In this document: positions 37,226 through 47,210 of the stretch, one piece after another | Numbering within the stretch: the stretch's first letter is position 1 | Layout of the letters: each line of letters begins with the position of its first letter | DNA from: Sphingomonas sp. Leaf22 | GTDB lineage: Bacteria > Pseudomonadota > Alphaproteobacteria > Sphingomonadales > Sphingomonadaceae | NCBI RefSeq assembly: GCF_001421715.1 | Contig: NZ_LMKP01000001.1 | Coordinates: 335,682 to 399,681, forward strand | Direction of reading: 5' to 3' | DNA length: 64,000 nt | Notes under the pieces: model-generated | Told to the model about the DNA's origin: nothing | Database searches by the model: none | The model's input: only the letters and a program-made list of their open reading frames with translations | Made by a program: the position numbers and the translations under genes

Positions 37226-38223
37226 TCCTGTGTTTCGGCGAATTGCTGCTGCGACTGACCGCGCCGGGCCGCGAGTTGTTGATGCAGAGCGGCCGGTTCG
37301 ACGTGAATGTCGGCGGGGCGGAGGCGAATGTCGCGGTCGGTCTCGCCAATCTCGGCCATGCCACCGCTTGCGCCAGCGCGGTCCCCGACAGCCCGCTGGG
37401 GCGCGGGGCCGTGTCGGCGCTCCGCGCGCAGGGCGTCGATTGTTCGCGGGTTGCGACCCGCGACGGACGCATGGGCCTGTATTTCCTCAGCGTCGGGGCG
37501 GGGTTGCGTGCGTCGGACATCGTCTATGACCGGGCCGGCTCCAGCTTTGCGACCGCACCGGCCGACAGCTGGGACTGGGACCGGCTGCTCGACGGCTGTA
37601 CCCGACTGCACTTGTCGGGGATCACCCCGGCACTGGGGCGGGAGAGCGCCGACGCCGCGATCGCCGCCGCCGAAGCGGCGCGCGCGAAGGGGTTGACGAT
37701 CTCGTTCGACGGCAATTACCGCGCTCGGCTGTGGGAAGCATGGGACAGCGATCCGCGTAGCGTGCTGACCCGGCTGGTCGACCTTGCCGATCTGCTGTTC
37801 GGGAACCACCGCGATGTGTCGCTGCTGCTCGGACAGGACTTTTCCGGCGATGGCGAAGATCGCCGGCGTGAAGCCGCGCAAGCGGCGTTCGCGGCGTTCC
37901 CGAACCTCAAGCACATCGCCTCGACCGCGCGCCACGTTATCGATGCCGACCATCACCGCCTGTCGGCGCGGATCGACACGCCGACCGGTTCGGTCCAGAC
38001 CCCGGAAGTCTCGATCTCCGGCATCGTCGACCGGATCGGCGGCGGCGACGCCTTTGCCAGCGGCGTGCTGCACGGGCTGATGTCGGGCGAAAGCGAGGAA
38101 GTGGCGGCGCGCTGGGGCCTTGCGGTGGCTGCTTTGAAGCATTCGTTGCCCGGCGATTTTAGCCTGTTTCATCAATCCGATATCGATGCGTTTCTTGCCG
38201 GCGGGCTGGACGTCCGTCGCTGA
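37222..38223 (+). CDS. kdgK: 2-keto-3-deoxygluconate kinase KdgK
   Basis: KdgK phosphorylates KDG to KDPG, which KDPG aldolase would then split. The 333-residue PfkB-family sugar kinase has NVGGAEANVAVGLANLGH near the start (substrate lid), SFDGNYRARLW and the catalytic GGGDAFASGVLHGL loop (Asp base). The ATG at 37222 overlaps the kduD stop. No aldolase gene follows in this window, so the pathway must be finished by a gene elsewhere. Confidence 0.9.
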   Translation: MILCFGELLLRLTAPGRELLMQSGRFDVNVGGAEANVAVGLANLGHATACASAVPDSPLGRGAVSALRAQGVDCSRVATRDGRMGLYFLSVGAGLRASDIVYDRAGSSFATAPADSWDWDRLLDGCTRLHLSGITPALGRESADAAIAAAEAARAKGLTISFDGNYRARLWEAWDSDPRSVLTRLVDLADLLFGNHRDVSLLLGQDFSGDGEDRRREAAQAAFAAFPNLKHIASTARHVIDADHHRLSARIDTPTGSVQTPEVSISGIVDRIGGGDAFASGVLHGLMSGESEEVAARWGLAVAALKHSLPGDFSLFHQSDIDAFLAGGLDVRR

Positions 38224-38291
38224 TCCGATCATAGCATGGGTCCGGGGGCACGGCTGCGGAACGGCGGCCGTCGGGCCACGTTGTGTGGACG

Positions 38292-40880
38292 ATGCGAGGC
38301 GACGTGGATCTGGACGGGGGTAGCAGCGAACGGGCGCAGCGCGACGACCATCGCATCGCGCTGGAAATCGCCGGGACCGACAGCGGTACCGACCCGTTCG
38401 TGGCGGCGGTGCGCGCGACCCGGATGCCGATGGTCGTTACCAACCCCCGACTGCCCGACAATCCGCTGGTCTTCGTCAACGACGCGTTTTGCCGTCTGAC
38501 CGGGTACGACCGCGAATGGGTGATCGGTCGGAACTGCCGTTTCCTGCAGGGTGAGGATAGCGACCCCGCGGCCGTCGCGCAGATCCGCGCGGCGGTGGCG
38601 GCCGAAGAGTCGATCGAGATCGACATCCGCAACTATCGCCGCGACGGGACGGCGTTCTGGAACCGGCTGTTGCTGGCCCCCGTCCCCGATGCCGATGGCA
38701 AGCTCGCCTATTTTTTCGCCAGCCAGCTCGACGTCACTGCCGAACGCGACCGGGTCGACGGACTGGAATCGACCAATGCCGCGTTGCTCGCCGAGCTGGC
38801 GGGCCGTTTTCGCGAACAGGAAGAGCGTGAACGCGAGATGCTGTTCGCGCTGGAGGCCGGGCGGTTCGGCACTTGGTCGTTCGACCGCGTCACGCGACAG
38901 CTGAGCATGTCGGCAATCTGCCGCGCCAATTTCGGCTTCGACGCCGATTACCCGCCATCGCCCGCCGAAATCTCCGCGATCCTCCATCCCGACGATCGTC
39001 CGGCCGCCATGGCCGCGATCGAGGCGAGCTTCGAGGGAGCATCGCTCGAGATCGAGGTCCGCGTCCGTCTGCCCGACGGCGAGACCCGCTGGATCGCCAG
39101 CCGGGGACAGCCGACTCGGAACGCTGCGGGCGACATCACCCGCCTGACCGGCGTGTCGATCGACGTCACCGCGTACAAGCGGCTCGAGCGGATGCGCGCG
39201 GCGATGGCCGAATTGAACGAGATGCTGCGCCTGCTCGACGATCCGGTCGAGATGACCACCGCCGCGTCGCGCATCATCGGTGAGGCGCTGGGCGTCGACC
39301 GGGTCGGCTATGGCATCGTCGACCGCGCAGCGGAAACGATCACCATCGAACGCGACTGGAACACGCCCGGCGTCGCCAGCCTTGCCGGGGTGCTCCAGTT
39401 CCGCGATTATGGTTGTTACATCGACGACCTGAAACGCGGCGAGACGGCGGTGGTCGAGGATGCCCGGATCGATCCGCGCACCGCCGACACCGCCGCGCAG
39501 CTGGAATCGATCAACGCGCGTGCGTTGATCAACATGCCGCTCACCGAACTGGGCGGGCTGGTCGCGCTGCTCTACGCCAATCACGGCGAACCGCGCGTCT
39601 GGCGCGACGATGAAATCGCCTTCGTCCGCGAAGTAGCCGAACGCACCCGCGCCGCGACCGAGCGCCGCCGCGCCGAACGCGAACTCGCCGAGCTCGCATC
39701 GTCGCTGGAGGAACAGGTGGTCGACCGGACGAGGGCGCTGGTCACCGCACAGGATGCGCTGCGCCAGAGCCAGAAGATGGAGGCGATCGGCCAGCTGACC
39801 GGCGGTGTCGCCCATGATTTCAACAATCTGCTGACCATCGTCCGCTCGTCGGTCGACCTGCTCCGGCAACCCGCCCTCGCGCCCGAACGCCGCGAACGCT
39901 ACCTCTCCGCGATCAGCGATACCGTCGATCGTGCCGCCAAACTGACCGGGCAACTGCTCGCCTTCGCCCGCCGCTCGGCGCTTCGGCCCGAGACGTTCGA
40001 CGCCAATGTCGCCGTCGCGGCGCTCGGCGACATCGTCCGCACCCTCGCCGGGTCCCGGATCAAGGTGACGATCGACGCCAGCGCCGACCCGGCGTTCGTC
40101 GATGCCGATCCCAACCAGTTCGACACCGCCCTCGTCAACATCGCTGCCAATGCCCGCGACGCGATGCAGGGGGAGGGGCGGCTGACGCTGTCGGTCGGGT
40201 GCATCGACGGCATCCCCGCCAGCGCGACCGCGCCCGCCACGCCGGGATCGTTCGTCGCGGTGACCATCGCCGACACCGGCAGCGGCATCGACGAGGAAAC
40301 GCTCGGCCGCATTTTCGAACCCTTTTTCACGACCAAGGCGCTGGGCAAGGGTACCGGCCTCGGCCTCAGCCAGGTGTTCGGGTTCGCCAAGCAATCGGGT
40401 GGTGAGGTCCGCGCGCGCAGCGTGCCCGGCAATACCGAATTCATCCTGTACCTGCCGCGTGCCGCCGCACCGACGGGCGATGCCGCCCCGATCCGCAGCC
40501 ACATCGAACCGGGCGGCGGCGACGGGCTGCGCGTGCTGGTGGTCGAAGATAACGAAGCGGTCGGCACCACCACCACCCATGCGCTGGAGGCGCACGGCTT
40601 CGTCACGGTCCATGCGGCCGACGGACAGGTGGCCCTCGACATGCTGGCCGCCAATCCGGACGGCTTCGATGCCGTGTTTTCGGACGTGATGATGCCGGGG
40701 ATTGACGGCATGGAACTGGCGGCGCGGGTGCGGGACCAGTATCCGCGGCTGCCGGTGCTGCTGACCAGCGGCTATAGCGACGTAATCGTCCGCCACGGCA
40801 CGATGGGGTTCGATCTGCTGCACAAACCCTATACCATCAGCCAGTTGGTCGTCGCGCTGCGCCGGACCGCCGGACGGTGA
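38292..40880 (+). CDS. LOV-PAS-GAF hybrid sensor histidine kinase
   Basis: Domains in order (862 residues from the ATG): an N-terminal LOV domain (about 35-150) with the flavin-reactive Cys in GRNCRFLQG (residue 82) and [11 protein letters not shown]; a second PAS domain (about 185-300, [16 protein letters not shown]); a GAF-like domain (about 310-465); a short coiled coil; the HisKA domain with the phospho-accepting His508 in [11 protein letters not shown]; the ATPase domain ([25 protein letters not shown]); and a receiver domain with Asp798 ([12 protein letters not shown]). The protein is soluble, with no membrane segment. Blue-light sensing is predicted from the LOV motif. A GTG 9 bases upstream is an alternative start. 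The stop overlaps the MFS gene. Confidence 0.92.
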   Translation: MRGDVDLDGGSSERAQRDDHRIALEIAGTDSGTDPFVAAVRATRMPMVVTNPRLPDNPLVFVNDAFCRLTGYDREWVIGRNCRFLQGEDSDPAAVAQIRAAVAAEESIEIDIRNYRRDGTAFWNRLLLAPVPDADGKLAYFFASQLDVTAERDRVDGLESTNAALLAELAGRFREQEEREREMLFALEAGRFGTWSFDRVTRQLSMSAICRANFGFDADYPPSPAEISAILHPDDRPAAMAAIEASFEGASLEIEVRVRLPDGETRWIASRGQPTRNAAGDITRLTGVSIDVTAYKRLERMRAAMAELNEMLRLLDDPVEMTTAASRIIGEALGVDRVGYGIVDRAAETITIERDWNTPGVASLAGVLQFRDYGCYIDDLKRGETAVVEDARIDPRTADTAAQLESINARALINMPLTELGGLVALLYANHGEPRVWRDDEIAFVREVAERTRAATERRRAERELAELASSLEEQVVDRTRALVTAQDALRQSQKMEAIGQLTGGVAHDFNNLLTIVRSSVDLLRQPALAPERRERYLSAISDTVDRAAKLTGQLLAFARRSALRPETFDANVAVAALGDIVRTLAGSRIKVTIDASADPAFVDADPNQFDTALVNIAANARDAMQGEGRLTLSVGCIDGIPASATAPATPGSFVAVTIADTGSGIDEETLGRIFEPFFTTKALGKGTGLGLSQVFGFAKQSGGEVRARSVPGNTEFILYLPRAAAPTGDAAPIRSHIEPGGGDGLRVLVVEDNEAVGTTTTHALEAHGFVTVHAADGQVALDMLAANPDGFDAVFSDVMMPGIDGMELAARVRDQYPRLPVLLTSGYSDVIVRHGTMGFDLLHKPYTISQLVVALRRTAGR

Positions 40881-42076
40881 ACGCACCCCCGGTCGCGACG
40901 CCGCGCGGGTTCGTCGCGCTCTACACGCTCGCCTATTGCGGACTGTTCGTCGCGTTCATGCCGTTCGTGTCGATCCTGTTGCAGGTGAAGGTCGCCGCGA
41001 TCGACCCCGCCAACCGCGTGACCCTGTTGGGACAGGCGGTGCTGGGCGGTGCGTTGATCGCCAGCATCGCCAATATCGCCGCCGGCTGGCTGAGCGATAT
41101 CGGCTGGCGGCGCAGCGGCAGCCGGCGGTTGCCGATCGCGGTCGGGCTGGTGCTGATCGCGATCGCCTTCGCCGCGATCCACCGCGCGCAGACGCCCGGC
41201 TGGCTGCTTGCGGCCATCGCCTTCTGGCAGGTCGCACTGAACCTGATGTTCGCGCCGATGGTCGCGGTGATCGCCGATGAGGTGCCCGACGCCGCCAAGG
41301 GCCGGGTATCGGGCCTGCTCGGTATCTCGCACCCGATCGGCGTGTTGTCGGCGGCGGCGGTGACCGCCGCGATGTTCGCCGGCGAAGGCGCACGGTTCGC
41401 CGCCAACGTCGCGCTGGCGGCGGTCATGATCCTGCCGTTCCTGCTGTTCGTGCGTGAGCGGGGGGCGGGCGGCGGTTCGGCCGGCGCGGATGCAGCAGCG
41501 GCGACCGTCGTGCCGCGCGGCGACCTGATCCGCGCCTGGATCGCGCGGCTGGCGATGCAGGTCGCGGGCAACGGACTGACGGCCTATGCCTTTTTCCATT
41601 TCGCCGATCGCTGGCGGGGCGAGGGCGATGCGGCGGGACCGGTCGCGCGGGCGATGGCGATCGTCACCGCCGTCGTCGTCGTCGCCACCATCCTTGCCGG
41701 GCGCTGGTCGGACCGGGTCGGCGGGCGCAAGCCGTTTCTGGGCGGGGCGACGCTGTTGGTCGTGGCCGGACTGATCGGCATGGCAATCGCGCCCGGCTTT
41801 GCCGGTGCGGCGATCGGCTATGGCGTGACCCAGACCGGGTTGTCGGTATTCCTCGCGCTGCATTCGGCGCTGGCGATGCAGTTGCTGCCCTCGTCGCGTA
41901 CCCGTGGGCGCGATCTGGCGATCCTGAACCTCACCAACACGCTACCCGCCTGCGTTCCGCCATTGCTGGCGGCGCTGGTGCCGGCAGGCGCTGGGCTGGG
42001 CGCGGTGTTCGTCGTGCTGGCGCTGGTCGCGGCGGGGGGCGGGCTGACCGCGCTGGCGATCCGGTCGGAGCACTAG
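40877..42076 (+). CDS. major facilitator superfamily transporter
   Basis: The 399-residue protein has about twelve membrane helices and the MFS loop signatures GWLSDIGWRRSGSRR (after helix 2) and GRWSDRVGGRKP (after helix 8). The substrate is unknown. The start is a GTG overlapping the stop of the LOV kinase (GTGA), so the two are translationally coupled. A transporter coupled to a photosensory kinase is unusual and suggests joint regulation. Its 3' neighbour is a phosphoesterase 46 bases on. Confidence 0.85.
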   Translation: MNAPPVATPRGFVALYTLAYCGLFVAFMPFVSILLQVKVAAIDPANRVTLLGQAVLGGALIASIANIAAGWLSDIGWRRSGSRRLPIAVGLVLIAIAFAAIHRAQTPGWLLAAIAFWQVALNLMFAPMVAVIADEVPDAAKGRVSGLLGISHPIGVLSAAAVTAAMFAGEGARFAANVALAAVMILPFLLFVRERGAGGGSAGADAAAATVVPRGDLIRAWIARLAMQVAGNGLTAYAFFHFADRWRGEGDAAGPVARAMAIVTAVVVVATILAGRWSDRVGGRKPFLGGATLLVVAGLIGMAIAPGFAGAAIGYGVTQTGLSVFLALHSALAMQLLPSSRTRGRDLAILNLTNTLPACVPPLLAALVPAGAGLGAVFVVLALVAAGGGLTALAIRSEH

Positions 42077-42122
42077 GCCCCCTCGTGCGTTGCCCGCACT
42101 TGCAGTTTTAGGGGAGCTCCCG

Positions 42123-42881
42123 ATGATCCGTCTGTTCCATGTCAGCGACGTCCATTTCGGCGCGGAGGACAAGGACGCGATCGCATGGTTCGGGGAGGCG
42201 GTCGCTCGCGAACAACCCGATGCGATCATCATGACCGGCGACCTGACGATGCGCGCGCGCACCGCCGAGTTCGAGGCGGCGGCCGAATGGCTCGAAAGCT
42301 TGGGTCGTCCGGTCACGGTCGAGGTCGGCAATCACGACCTGCCGCTCTACAATCTCTTCGCCCGCTTCGTCCGGCCGTACAAACGCTACAAGCGGTTGGA
42401 ACGGATGATCGAACGCCCGCTGGAGATCGACGGCGTCGCGATCGTGCCGCTCAAGACGACCGCCCGCTTCCAGTTCCGTTGGGACTGGTCGAAAGGCTAT
42501 GTCGGGCCGAAGGCGCTGGCGCGCACCCTGCGGCTGATCGAACGGGTGCCGGAAGGGCGGCTGATCTTCATCGCCGCGCACCACCCGCTGGTCGATGTCG
42601 GCACCAAATCCAGTGGCGAGACCGATGGCGGTGCCGCCGCGCTTGACGCCGTCATCGCGGCCGGGGCTCATGCGGTGCTGTCGGGCCATGTCCACGACCC
42701 GTTCGATCTTCCCTATCGCACGGCCGAGGGTCGGTTGCGCATGATCGGTGCCGGCACGCTGTCGACCCGAACCCGCCGTGATCCGCCGTCGTTCAACGAG
42801 ATCCGGATCGACGGCACTGCGTTCGAGACGATCGCGCGCAAAATGGGCGCGGCGGACGAACCGGTGACGATGCGCGAGTAG
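42123..42881 (+). CDS. calcineurin-like metallophosphoesterase
   Basis: The 252-residue protein carries all metallophosphoesterase motifs in order: HVSDVHFG, MTGDLT, VGNHDLP, AAHHPLVDV and LSGHVHDPFDLP. It is likely a dinuclear-metal enzyme acting on a phosphodiester or phosphomonoester of unknown identity. No signal peptide, so cytoplasmic. The ATG at 42123 follows GGGGAGCTCCCG; an in-frame upstream ATG at 42090 lacks such a site. Confidence 0.88.
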   Translation: MIRLFHVSDVHFGAEDKDAIAWFGEAVAREQPDAIIMTGDLTMRARTAEFEAAAEWLESLGRPVTVEVGNHDLPLYNLFARFVRPYKRYKRLERMIERPLEIDGVAIVPLKTTARFQFRWDWSKGYVGPKALARTLRLIERVPEGRLIFIAAHHPLVDVGTKSSGETDGGAAALDAVIAAGAHAVLSGHVHDPFDLPYRTAEGRLRMIGAGTLSTRTRRDPPSFNEIRIDGTAFETIARKMGAADEPVTMRE

Positions 42882-42975
42882 GGGCGACCCTGTTAGATTG
42901 GTCGATAGAGTGGCCGAAAAGCCCTGCGCAGGCGCGGTTACCCCAAACGTTCCGAAAGGAGCCAACTCGCTGCTT

Positions 42976-43064
42976 TACCCCGGCGAAGGCCGGGGCCAAG
43001 TTGCGGGACATCGGTAATTTACGGAGAAGACTTCCCAATTGGACCCCGGCCTTCGCCGGGGTAC
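42976..43064. repeat. inverted repeat, TACCCCGGCGAAGGCCGGGG type
   Basis: The left arm TACCCCGGCGAAGGCCGGGG and the right arm CCCCGGCCTTCGCCGGGGTA are exact inverted copies, separated by about 45 bases. Each arm is itself partly palindromic. This is a dispersed repeat of the same general class as the next unit. Confidence 0.85.
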
Positions 43065-43130
43065 GGACAGAGGGTTTTCGCTGAAGTCTCGTGCCGGCGG
43101 GACCTATGCAAACGTACCGATTGCCGATCG

Positions 43131-43226
43131 CGTGGCGTACCCCCGCGTAGGCGGGGGTCCAGGGTACCAGGGACAAGCCGTTGCTTTGCGTGGCTCTGGA
43201 CCCGCGCCTGCGCGGGGTACGCCACG
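43131..43226. repeat. inverted repeat, CGTGGCGTACCCCCGCG type
   Basis: The arms CGTGGCGTACCCCCGCGTAG, extended by GCGGGGGTCCA, and TGGACCCGCGCCTGCG, extended by CGGGGTACGCCACG, are near-perfect inverted copies about 35 bases apart. It lies only 66 bases from the repeat at 42976-43064, so two related elements sit side by side. Confidence 0.85.
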
Positions 43227-43326
43227 TGTGCAGTGGAGCGCAGGACGTTCGCGAAGGTCCTGCAAAGGCGGTGCCACCGCCGAACCGCGATCTGCATCCG
43301 CCCGGCCACCGCTTCGAACCGATCCT

Positions 43327-44076
43327 TTACGACAACCGCCGCCCGATCAACGTACCCTTGGTCCCGCGATTGACCAGTTCGAACCGGAAGTTCGGCCACC
43401 GCCGCCGCCACCGCTGCGCGACCACGCGCTCGCCCGGCCGTGCGCCGTCGTCGAGCATCACTACGCCGCCCACCGGCAAGCGATCGAAAAGCGTCTCGGC
43501 CGCGCCGCGGACATAGGGATGGATCGTCCATGGCGGCCCGTCGATCAGCAGCAGGTCGACCTGATCGGGCAGCGTATCGATATCGTACCAGACGCCCGGC
43601 CAGTCCCCCGGCGATTCGACCAGCGGTGCTGCGCGCAGATCGGCGGCGATGCCGTGTTCGGCCAGCCATTCGCGCGTCGCGTCGACGAAGCCGGCATGCT
43701 GGTCGAAGCTGATCAGCTGCCCCCCGCCATGTTTGGCCAGCGCCGCGCCGGTCACCAGACTCGACGCGCCGGTGCCAAGCTCGACGACGGTGCGCGGCCG
43801 GCTGTCGGCGATCTGCTCGACGATCAGCGACAGATACCCGGTATCGGCCTTCCAGCTGCCCAGATTGGGCAGCGCATCGGGGGCAAGGCCCAGTTCGGCC
43901 ATCAACCGCGCCTTGTCGGCACGCTTGCCGCCCGACAGGCTGCGCAACAGCCACGGCCACTGGATCGCACCGAACGCGATGGTGAACAGCTTGTCGGACA
44001 GGCTGCGGCGCAGTTCCTCGGGCCACAGGTCCGAATCGGCGAGCGGCAGCAACGAAGTCTTGGCACGCGAGGTCAT
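43327..44076 (-). CDS. class I SAM-dependent methyltransferase
   Basis: The 249-residue protein contains SAM-binding motif I (VVELGTGASSLVTGAAL, about residues 95-111), an acidic residue ending the second strand (GQLISFDQ) and motif LLLIDGPPW. The substrate cannot be told; the fold is like the O-methyltransferase or class-24 methyltransferase groups. The ATG at 44076 (MTSRAKTSLLPL) is preferred over a start 42 bases up. The gene stands alone, flanked downstream by a repeat island and upstream by the rpsI terminator. Confidence 0.8.
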   Translation of the reverse strand: MTSRAKTSLLPLADSDLWPEELRRSLSDKLFTIAFGAIQWPWLLRSLSGGKRADKARLMAELGLAPDALPNLGSWKADTGYLSLIVEQIADSRPRTVVELGTGASSLVTGAALAKHGGGQLISFDQHAGFVDATREWLAEHGIAADLRAAPLVESPGDWPGVWYDIDTLPDQVDLLLIDGPPWTIHPYVRGAAETLFDRLPVGGVVMLDDGARPGERVVAQRWRRRWPNFRFELVNRGTKGTLIGRRLS

Positions 44077-44143
44077 GGCGTCTCTTGTTTTCGGCTCCGC
44101 CAGCGTGCGGACGGCCACTCGCTATACGGTTATGGCCCAAACG

Positions 44144-44171
44144 AAAAGGGCGGCCCGATACCGGACCGCCC
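44144..44171 (-). terminator. intrinsic terminator of rplM-rpsI
   Basis: On the minus strand GGGCGG(T)CCG and CGG(G)CCGCCC form a stem with a short loop followed by TTTTCG. It lies about 185 bases downstream of the rpsI stop and just upstream of the methyltransferase gene. Confidence 0.75.
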
Positions 44172-44356
44172 CATCGGGATCGCAACTGGCCGCAAACCGG
44201 AACCTTTCGGTCCCGCGCGCGTGCGATGTCGTCCGAACGCAACTCCGGCCCGTGTTCCCCGCCGACCACCCGAACACGATACGCCGTGGATGACAGGACG
44301 GGAAAACGGGCCGGCATCGCGAAGCCCACCCGGCCGGGCGCGCTTCCAGACGACGT

Positions 44357-44914
44357 TTAGCGCTTCGAGAACTGGAAGCTGCGGCGGGCCTTCGCCTTGC
44401 CGTACTTCTTACGCTCGACCGCGCGGCTGTCGCGGGTCAGGAACCCGGCGGCCTTGACCGGTGCGCGCAGGATCGGCTCGTAGCGGGTCAGTGCCTGGCT
44501 GATGCCATGCTTGACCGCGCCGGCCTGACCCGACAGGCCACCGCCCTTGACGGTGCAGATCACGTCATACTGACCATTGCGGTCGGCGACGCCGAACGGC
44601 TGGTTGATGACGAGACGCAGCGTCGGACGTGCGAAATACACTTCCTGGTCGCGGCCGTTGATCGTGATCTTGCCCGAACCCGGCTTGATCCAGACGCGAG
44701 CGACGGCATCCTTGCGACGGCCGGTCGCATAGGCGCGGCCATAGGCGTCGATTTCCTGCGCGCGCAACGGCATCGTCGGACGGGGCGGCTCGACCGAAGC
44801 GGCGGGTGCTTCGGTACCGTCGACCTGCGGGGCCGAAGCCTGCGGTGCGGCGGCCGGAGCCTGCTGACCGGTCAGGTTGGCGAGGTCGGAAAGGGACTGG
44901 CGGTTGTCGGACAT
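44357..44914 (-). CDS. rpsI: 30S ribosomal protein S9 with N-terminal extension
   Basis: The C-terminal about 130 residues are canonical S9: [37 protein letters not shown] and the basic end [17 protein letters not shown] that reaches the ribosomal P-site tRNA. Ahead of it are about 55 residues rich in Ala/Pro/Gln ([19 protein letters not shown]) that other S9 proteins lack. Its start overlaps the rplM stop (TAATG), and the ATG is in a normal context, so the extension is probably translated. Transcribed with rplM. Confidence 0.96.
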   Translation of the reverse strand: MSDNRQSLSDLANLTGQQAPAAAPQASAPQVDGTEAPAASVEPPRPTMPLRAQEIDAYGRAYATGRRKDAVARVWIKPGSGKITINGRDQEVYFARPTLRLVINQPFGVADRNGQYDVICTVKGGGLSGQAGAVKHGISQALTRYEPILRAPVKAAGFLTRDSRAVERKKYGKAKARRSFQFSKR

Positions 44915-45393
44915 TATGCGCCCACCTTGTTCTTGCGGTTCATGCCCGCGATGTCGAGAACCTCGGGGTTCTGCGCGCCGTGCGGATGCTCGGTGCCCTT
45001 GAAGATGCGCAGGTTGCGCATCTGCTCACGGCCCAACGGTCCGCGCGGGATCATCCGCTCGACGGCCTTTTCAAGGACGCGCTCGGGGAAACGACCTTCG
45101 AGGACCTTCTCGGCGGTGACCGCCTTGATGCCGCCGGCATAGCCGGTGTGCTTGTAATAGGTCTTCGTCTTCGCCTTGTTCGAGGTGAAGCGGATCTTGT
45201 CGGCATTGATGACGACGACGTTGTCACCGCAATCGACGTGCGGGGTGAACGACGTCTTGTGCTTGCCGCGCAGCACGTTGGCGATGATCGACGCAGCGCG
45301 ACCGACCACCAGGCCGTCGGCATCGACGATATGCCATTTCTTCTCCACCTCGTGCGGCTTGGCCGACTTGGTGGTCTTCATGAGCGCCTTCAT
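44914..45393 (-). CDS. rplM: 50S ribosomal protein L13
   Basis: L13 binds 23S rRNA early in 50S assembly. The 159-residue product has [17 protein letters not shown], the [12 protein letters not shown] block and the [16 protein letters not shown] motif typical of L13. An ATG at 45381, four codons in, is a possible alternative start ([15 protein letters not shown]). It forms an operon with rpsI. A promoter-like pair lies at 45457-45485. Confidence 0.96.
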   Translation of the reverse strand: MKALMKTTKSAKPHEVEKKWHIVDADGLVVGRAASIIANVLRGKHKTSFTPHVDCGDNVVVINADKIRFTSNKAKTKTYYKHTGYAGGIKAVTAEKVLEGRFPERVLEKAVERMIPRGPLGREQMRNLRIFKGTEHPHGAQNPEVLDIAGMNRKNKVGA

Positions 45394-45456
45394 GGGCGTT
45401 GGACCTTTCGGAAGATTAACGCGTCCGTTCCGAACCGGAGCGGTGCGAACGCTGGC

Positions 45457-45485
45457 TAAATGCCGAAAGGGGCCTGGGAAGTCAA
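45457..45485 (-). promoter_or_regulatory. predicted promoter of rplM-rpsI
   Basis: On the minus strand TTGACT (45485-45480) and CATTTA (45462-45457) are separated by 17 bases, a sigma-70-like arrangement. They lie 64-92 bases upstream of the rplM start. Confidence 0.55.
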
Positions 45486-45506
45486 GCAAACAGCGGCTTT
45501 GCTGAC

Positions 45507-45522
45507 GGGTATCTAAATACCC
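45507..45522. promoter_or_regulatory. short perfect hairpin between ctaA and rplM
   Basis: GGGTAT, CTAA, ATACCC forms a perfect 6-bp stem just at the ctaA stop codon and upstream of the rplM promoter. It may end ctaA transcription weakly or be an operator; the sequence alone does not decide. Confidence 0.3.
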
Positions 45523-46562
45523 TAAGCCCGCCGACCGGTCGCGTGGGCGGCCCAGGTGGTGGCGACGACCAGCATCGCACCGACCAACTGGTGCAGCGCC
45601 GCCACCTCGATCCGGACCCCGGTCATCACGGTCGAGATGCCCAGCAGGATCTGGACGCCGAACGCGATATGCACAACCTTTGCCACCTTCGGGTGCCCGG
45701 CGCGCTTGGCCGCGCGCGCCAGCACGATCAGCACCGCGACCGTCACCCACGCCCACCAGCGGTGGATGAAGTGCACTACATAGGGATCGTTGACGATCGC
45801 ATCGAGCGGCGCGCGCGCCGCCCATTCGTCCGCCGGAAAGAACCGCCCGTTCATCAGCGGCCACTGGTCGGTGACCAGCCCGGCGTTCAGCCCGGCAACC
45901 CATGCCCCGAACAGCAGCTGGACGAACAGCACCAGCCCGGCAACCGCCCCGATCGTCGTCATCCGCGCCGGCTGCGCATGGCGATCGGCCGCCAGTTCGC
46001 GCAGGTCGAGCGCGGTCCACACCGTTCCGGCAAGGATCAACAGCGCGTTGAGCAGATGTACCGACAGCCGGATATGCGACACGTCGGTCCGCACCGACAG
46101 CCCCGACGCGACCATCCACCAGCCGATCGCACCCTGCAAACCGCCCAGCGCCAGCAGCGCTACCAACCGGCCCTTATACCCCGCCGGGATCGCCCGCCGG
46201 ACCCAGAACCATGCCAGCGGCAGCGCAAATGCCAGCCCGATCACGCGACCGAGCAGCCGGTGGACATATTCCCAGAAGAAAATGCCCTTGAACTGCGCCA
46301 GCGTCATGCCCTGGTTGAGCAGCTGATATTCGGGAATGCGCCGGTAATTGGCGAACTCCGCCTCCCATTGCGCGGCGTTCAGTGGCGGCAGGGTGCCCGA
46401 CAACGGCTTCCATTCGGTGATCGACAACCCGGATTCGGTCAGCCGGGTAATGCCCCCGACCACGACCATCGCGACGATCAGCGCGGCCACCCACCACAGC
46501 CAGCGGGCGACTGCACCCGGCCGGGCGCGCGAGGGGAGGGGAGGAGCGAGCATCGTCGGCAT
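45522..46562 (-). CDS. ctaA: heme A synthase (CtaA/Cox15 family)
   Basis: This enzyme oxidises heme O to heme A for aa3-type cytochrome oxidase. The 346-residue protein has eight membrane helices and family motifs: [18 protein letters not shown] near residue 36, [27 protein letters not shown] and a second heme-ligand His region ([23 protein letters not shown]). It is of the alphaproteobacterial Cox15 type. Start ATG at 46562 (MPTMLAPP) or 46553. The gene faces the DedA gene divergently. Confidence 0.93.
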   Translation of the reverse strand: MPTMLAPPLPSRARPGAVARWLWWVAALIVAMVVVGGITRLTESGLSITEWKPLSGTLPPLNAAQWEAEFANYRRIPEYQLLNQGMTLAQFKGIFFWEYVHRLLGRVIGLAFALPLAWFWVRRAIPAGYKGRLVALLALGGLQGAIGWWMVASGLSVRTDVSHIRLSVHLLNALLILAGTVWTALDLRELAADRHAQPARMTTIGAVAGLVLFVQLLFGAWVAGLNAGLVTDQWPLMNGRFFPADEWAARAPLDAIVNDPYVVHFIHRWWAWVTVAVLIVLARAAKRAGHPKVAKVVHIAFGVQILLGISTVMTGVRIEVAALHQLVGAMLVVATTWAAHATGRRA

Positions 46563-46653
46563 TTAGCGATCGCGCCGGTCGTGCGGAAGGGGCGTGTTTC
46601 GCTTTACCCGCCCCGGCTTGCCGCTACGGTGCGGCGATGCCGAAAGCCCGCCC

Positions 46654-47208
46654 ATGACGATCGAAGCGCTGGTCGCGCGCTACGGCCTTGCCGCGCTGCT
46701 GCTCGGCGCGGGCATGGAGGGGGAGACGGTCGTCGTCCTCGGCGGGATCATGGTCGAGCGCGGCAGCCTGCCCTATGTCGGCGCGATCCTCGCGGCGGCG
46801 ATCGGGTCGTTCATCGCCGACCAGCTCTTCTTCGCCGCCGGCCGCCGGTTTCGCGATCATCCGCGCGTGGTGCGATGGCGCGGCAAGCCGGCCTTCGCCC
46901 GGGCGCTGACCACGTTCGAGCGGCATCCGACTCTATTCGTTTTCGCCTTCCGCTTCCTCTACGGATTGCGCACCGTCAGCCCCGTCGCGATCGGCACCAC
47001 CCGCCTGCCGCTGGCCCGCTTCGCGATCCTCAACGGATCGGCGGCGCTGCTATGGGCGACGATCTTCGTGTCGATTGGCTATTGGTTCGGCCATGGGCTC
47101 AGCGAACTGATCGGCCGCTGGCTGCCCTCATGGCAGGTGTTGGCGGGCGGCGGCATCGCGCTGGTGATATTAGGCGGTCTGACATGGTGGTGGAAACGGC
47201 GCATCTAA
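46654..47208 (+). CDS. DedA-family membrane protein
   Basis: The 184-residue product is a four- to five-helix membrane protein of the DedA (SNARE-associated/VTT) family, members of which act in lipid carrier recycling and membrane homeostasis. Motifs include GGIMVERGSLPYVGAI, FAFRFLYGLRTVSPVAIG (the F..R..G..R..P region) and a C-terminal helix with a basic tail. The ATG at 46654 begins MTIEALVARYG; the longer frame from 46594 lacks the family start. The substrate is not known. Confidence 0.87.
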   Translation: MTIEALVARYGLAALLLGAGMEGETVVVLGGIMVERGSLPYVGAILAAAIGSFIADQLFFAAGRRFRDHPRVVRWRGKPAFARALTTFERHPTLFVFAFRFLYGLRTVSPVAIGTTRLPLARFAILNGSAALLWATIFVSIGYWFGHGLSELIGRWLPSWQVLAGGGIALVILGGLTWWWKRRI

Positions 47209-47210
47209 GC

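Larger units (their letters stand above)
42882..43326. other. repeat-bearing intergenic island
   Basis: This 445-base gap between a phosphoesterase and a convergent methyltransferase gene contains two large inverted repeats (42976-43064 and 43131-43226). I see no gene, tRNA or promoter in it. Open frames crossing it are shadows. Confidence 0.6.

Noticed and set aside
38229..40886. 885-codon minus-strand open frame across the LOV kinase
   Set aside because: It mirrors the sense gene codon by codon and has Arg/Asp-rich antisense composition; the sense strand has clear kinase motifs.
43039..44457. 472-codon plus-strand frame over the repeat island and methyltransferase
   Set aside because: It crosses two inverted repeats and is antisense to the methyltransferase and rpsI; no domain is visible.
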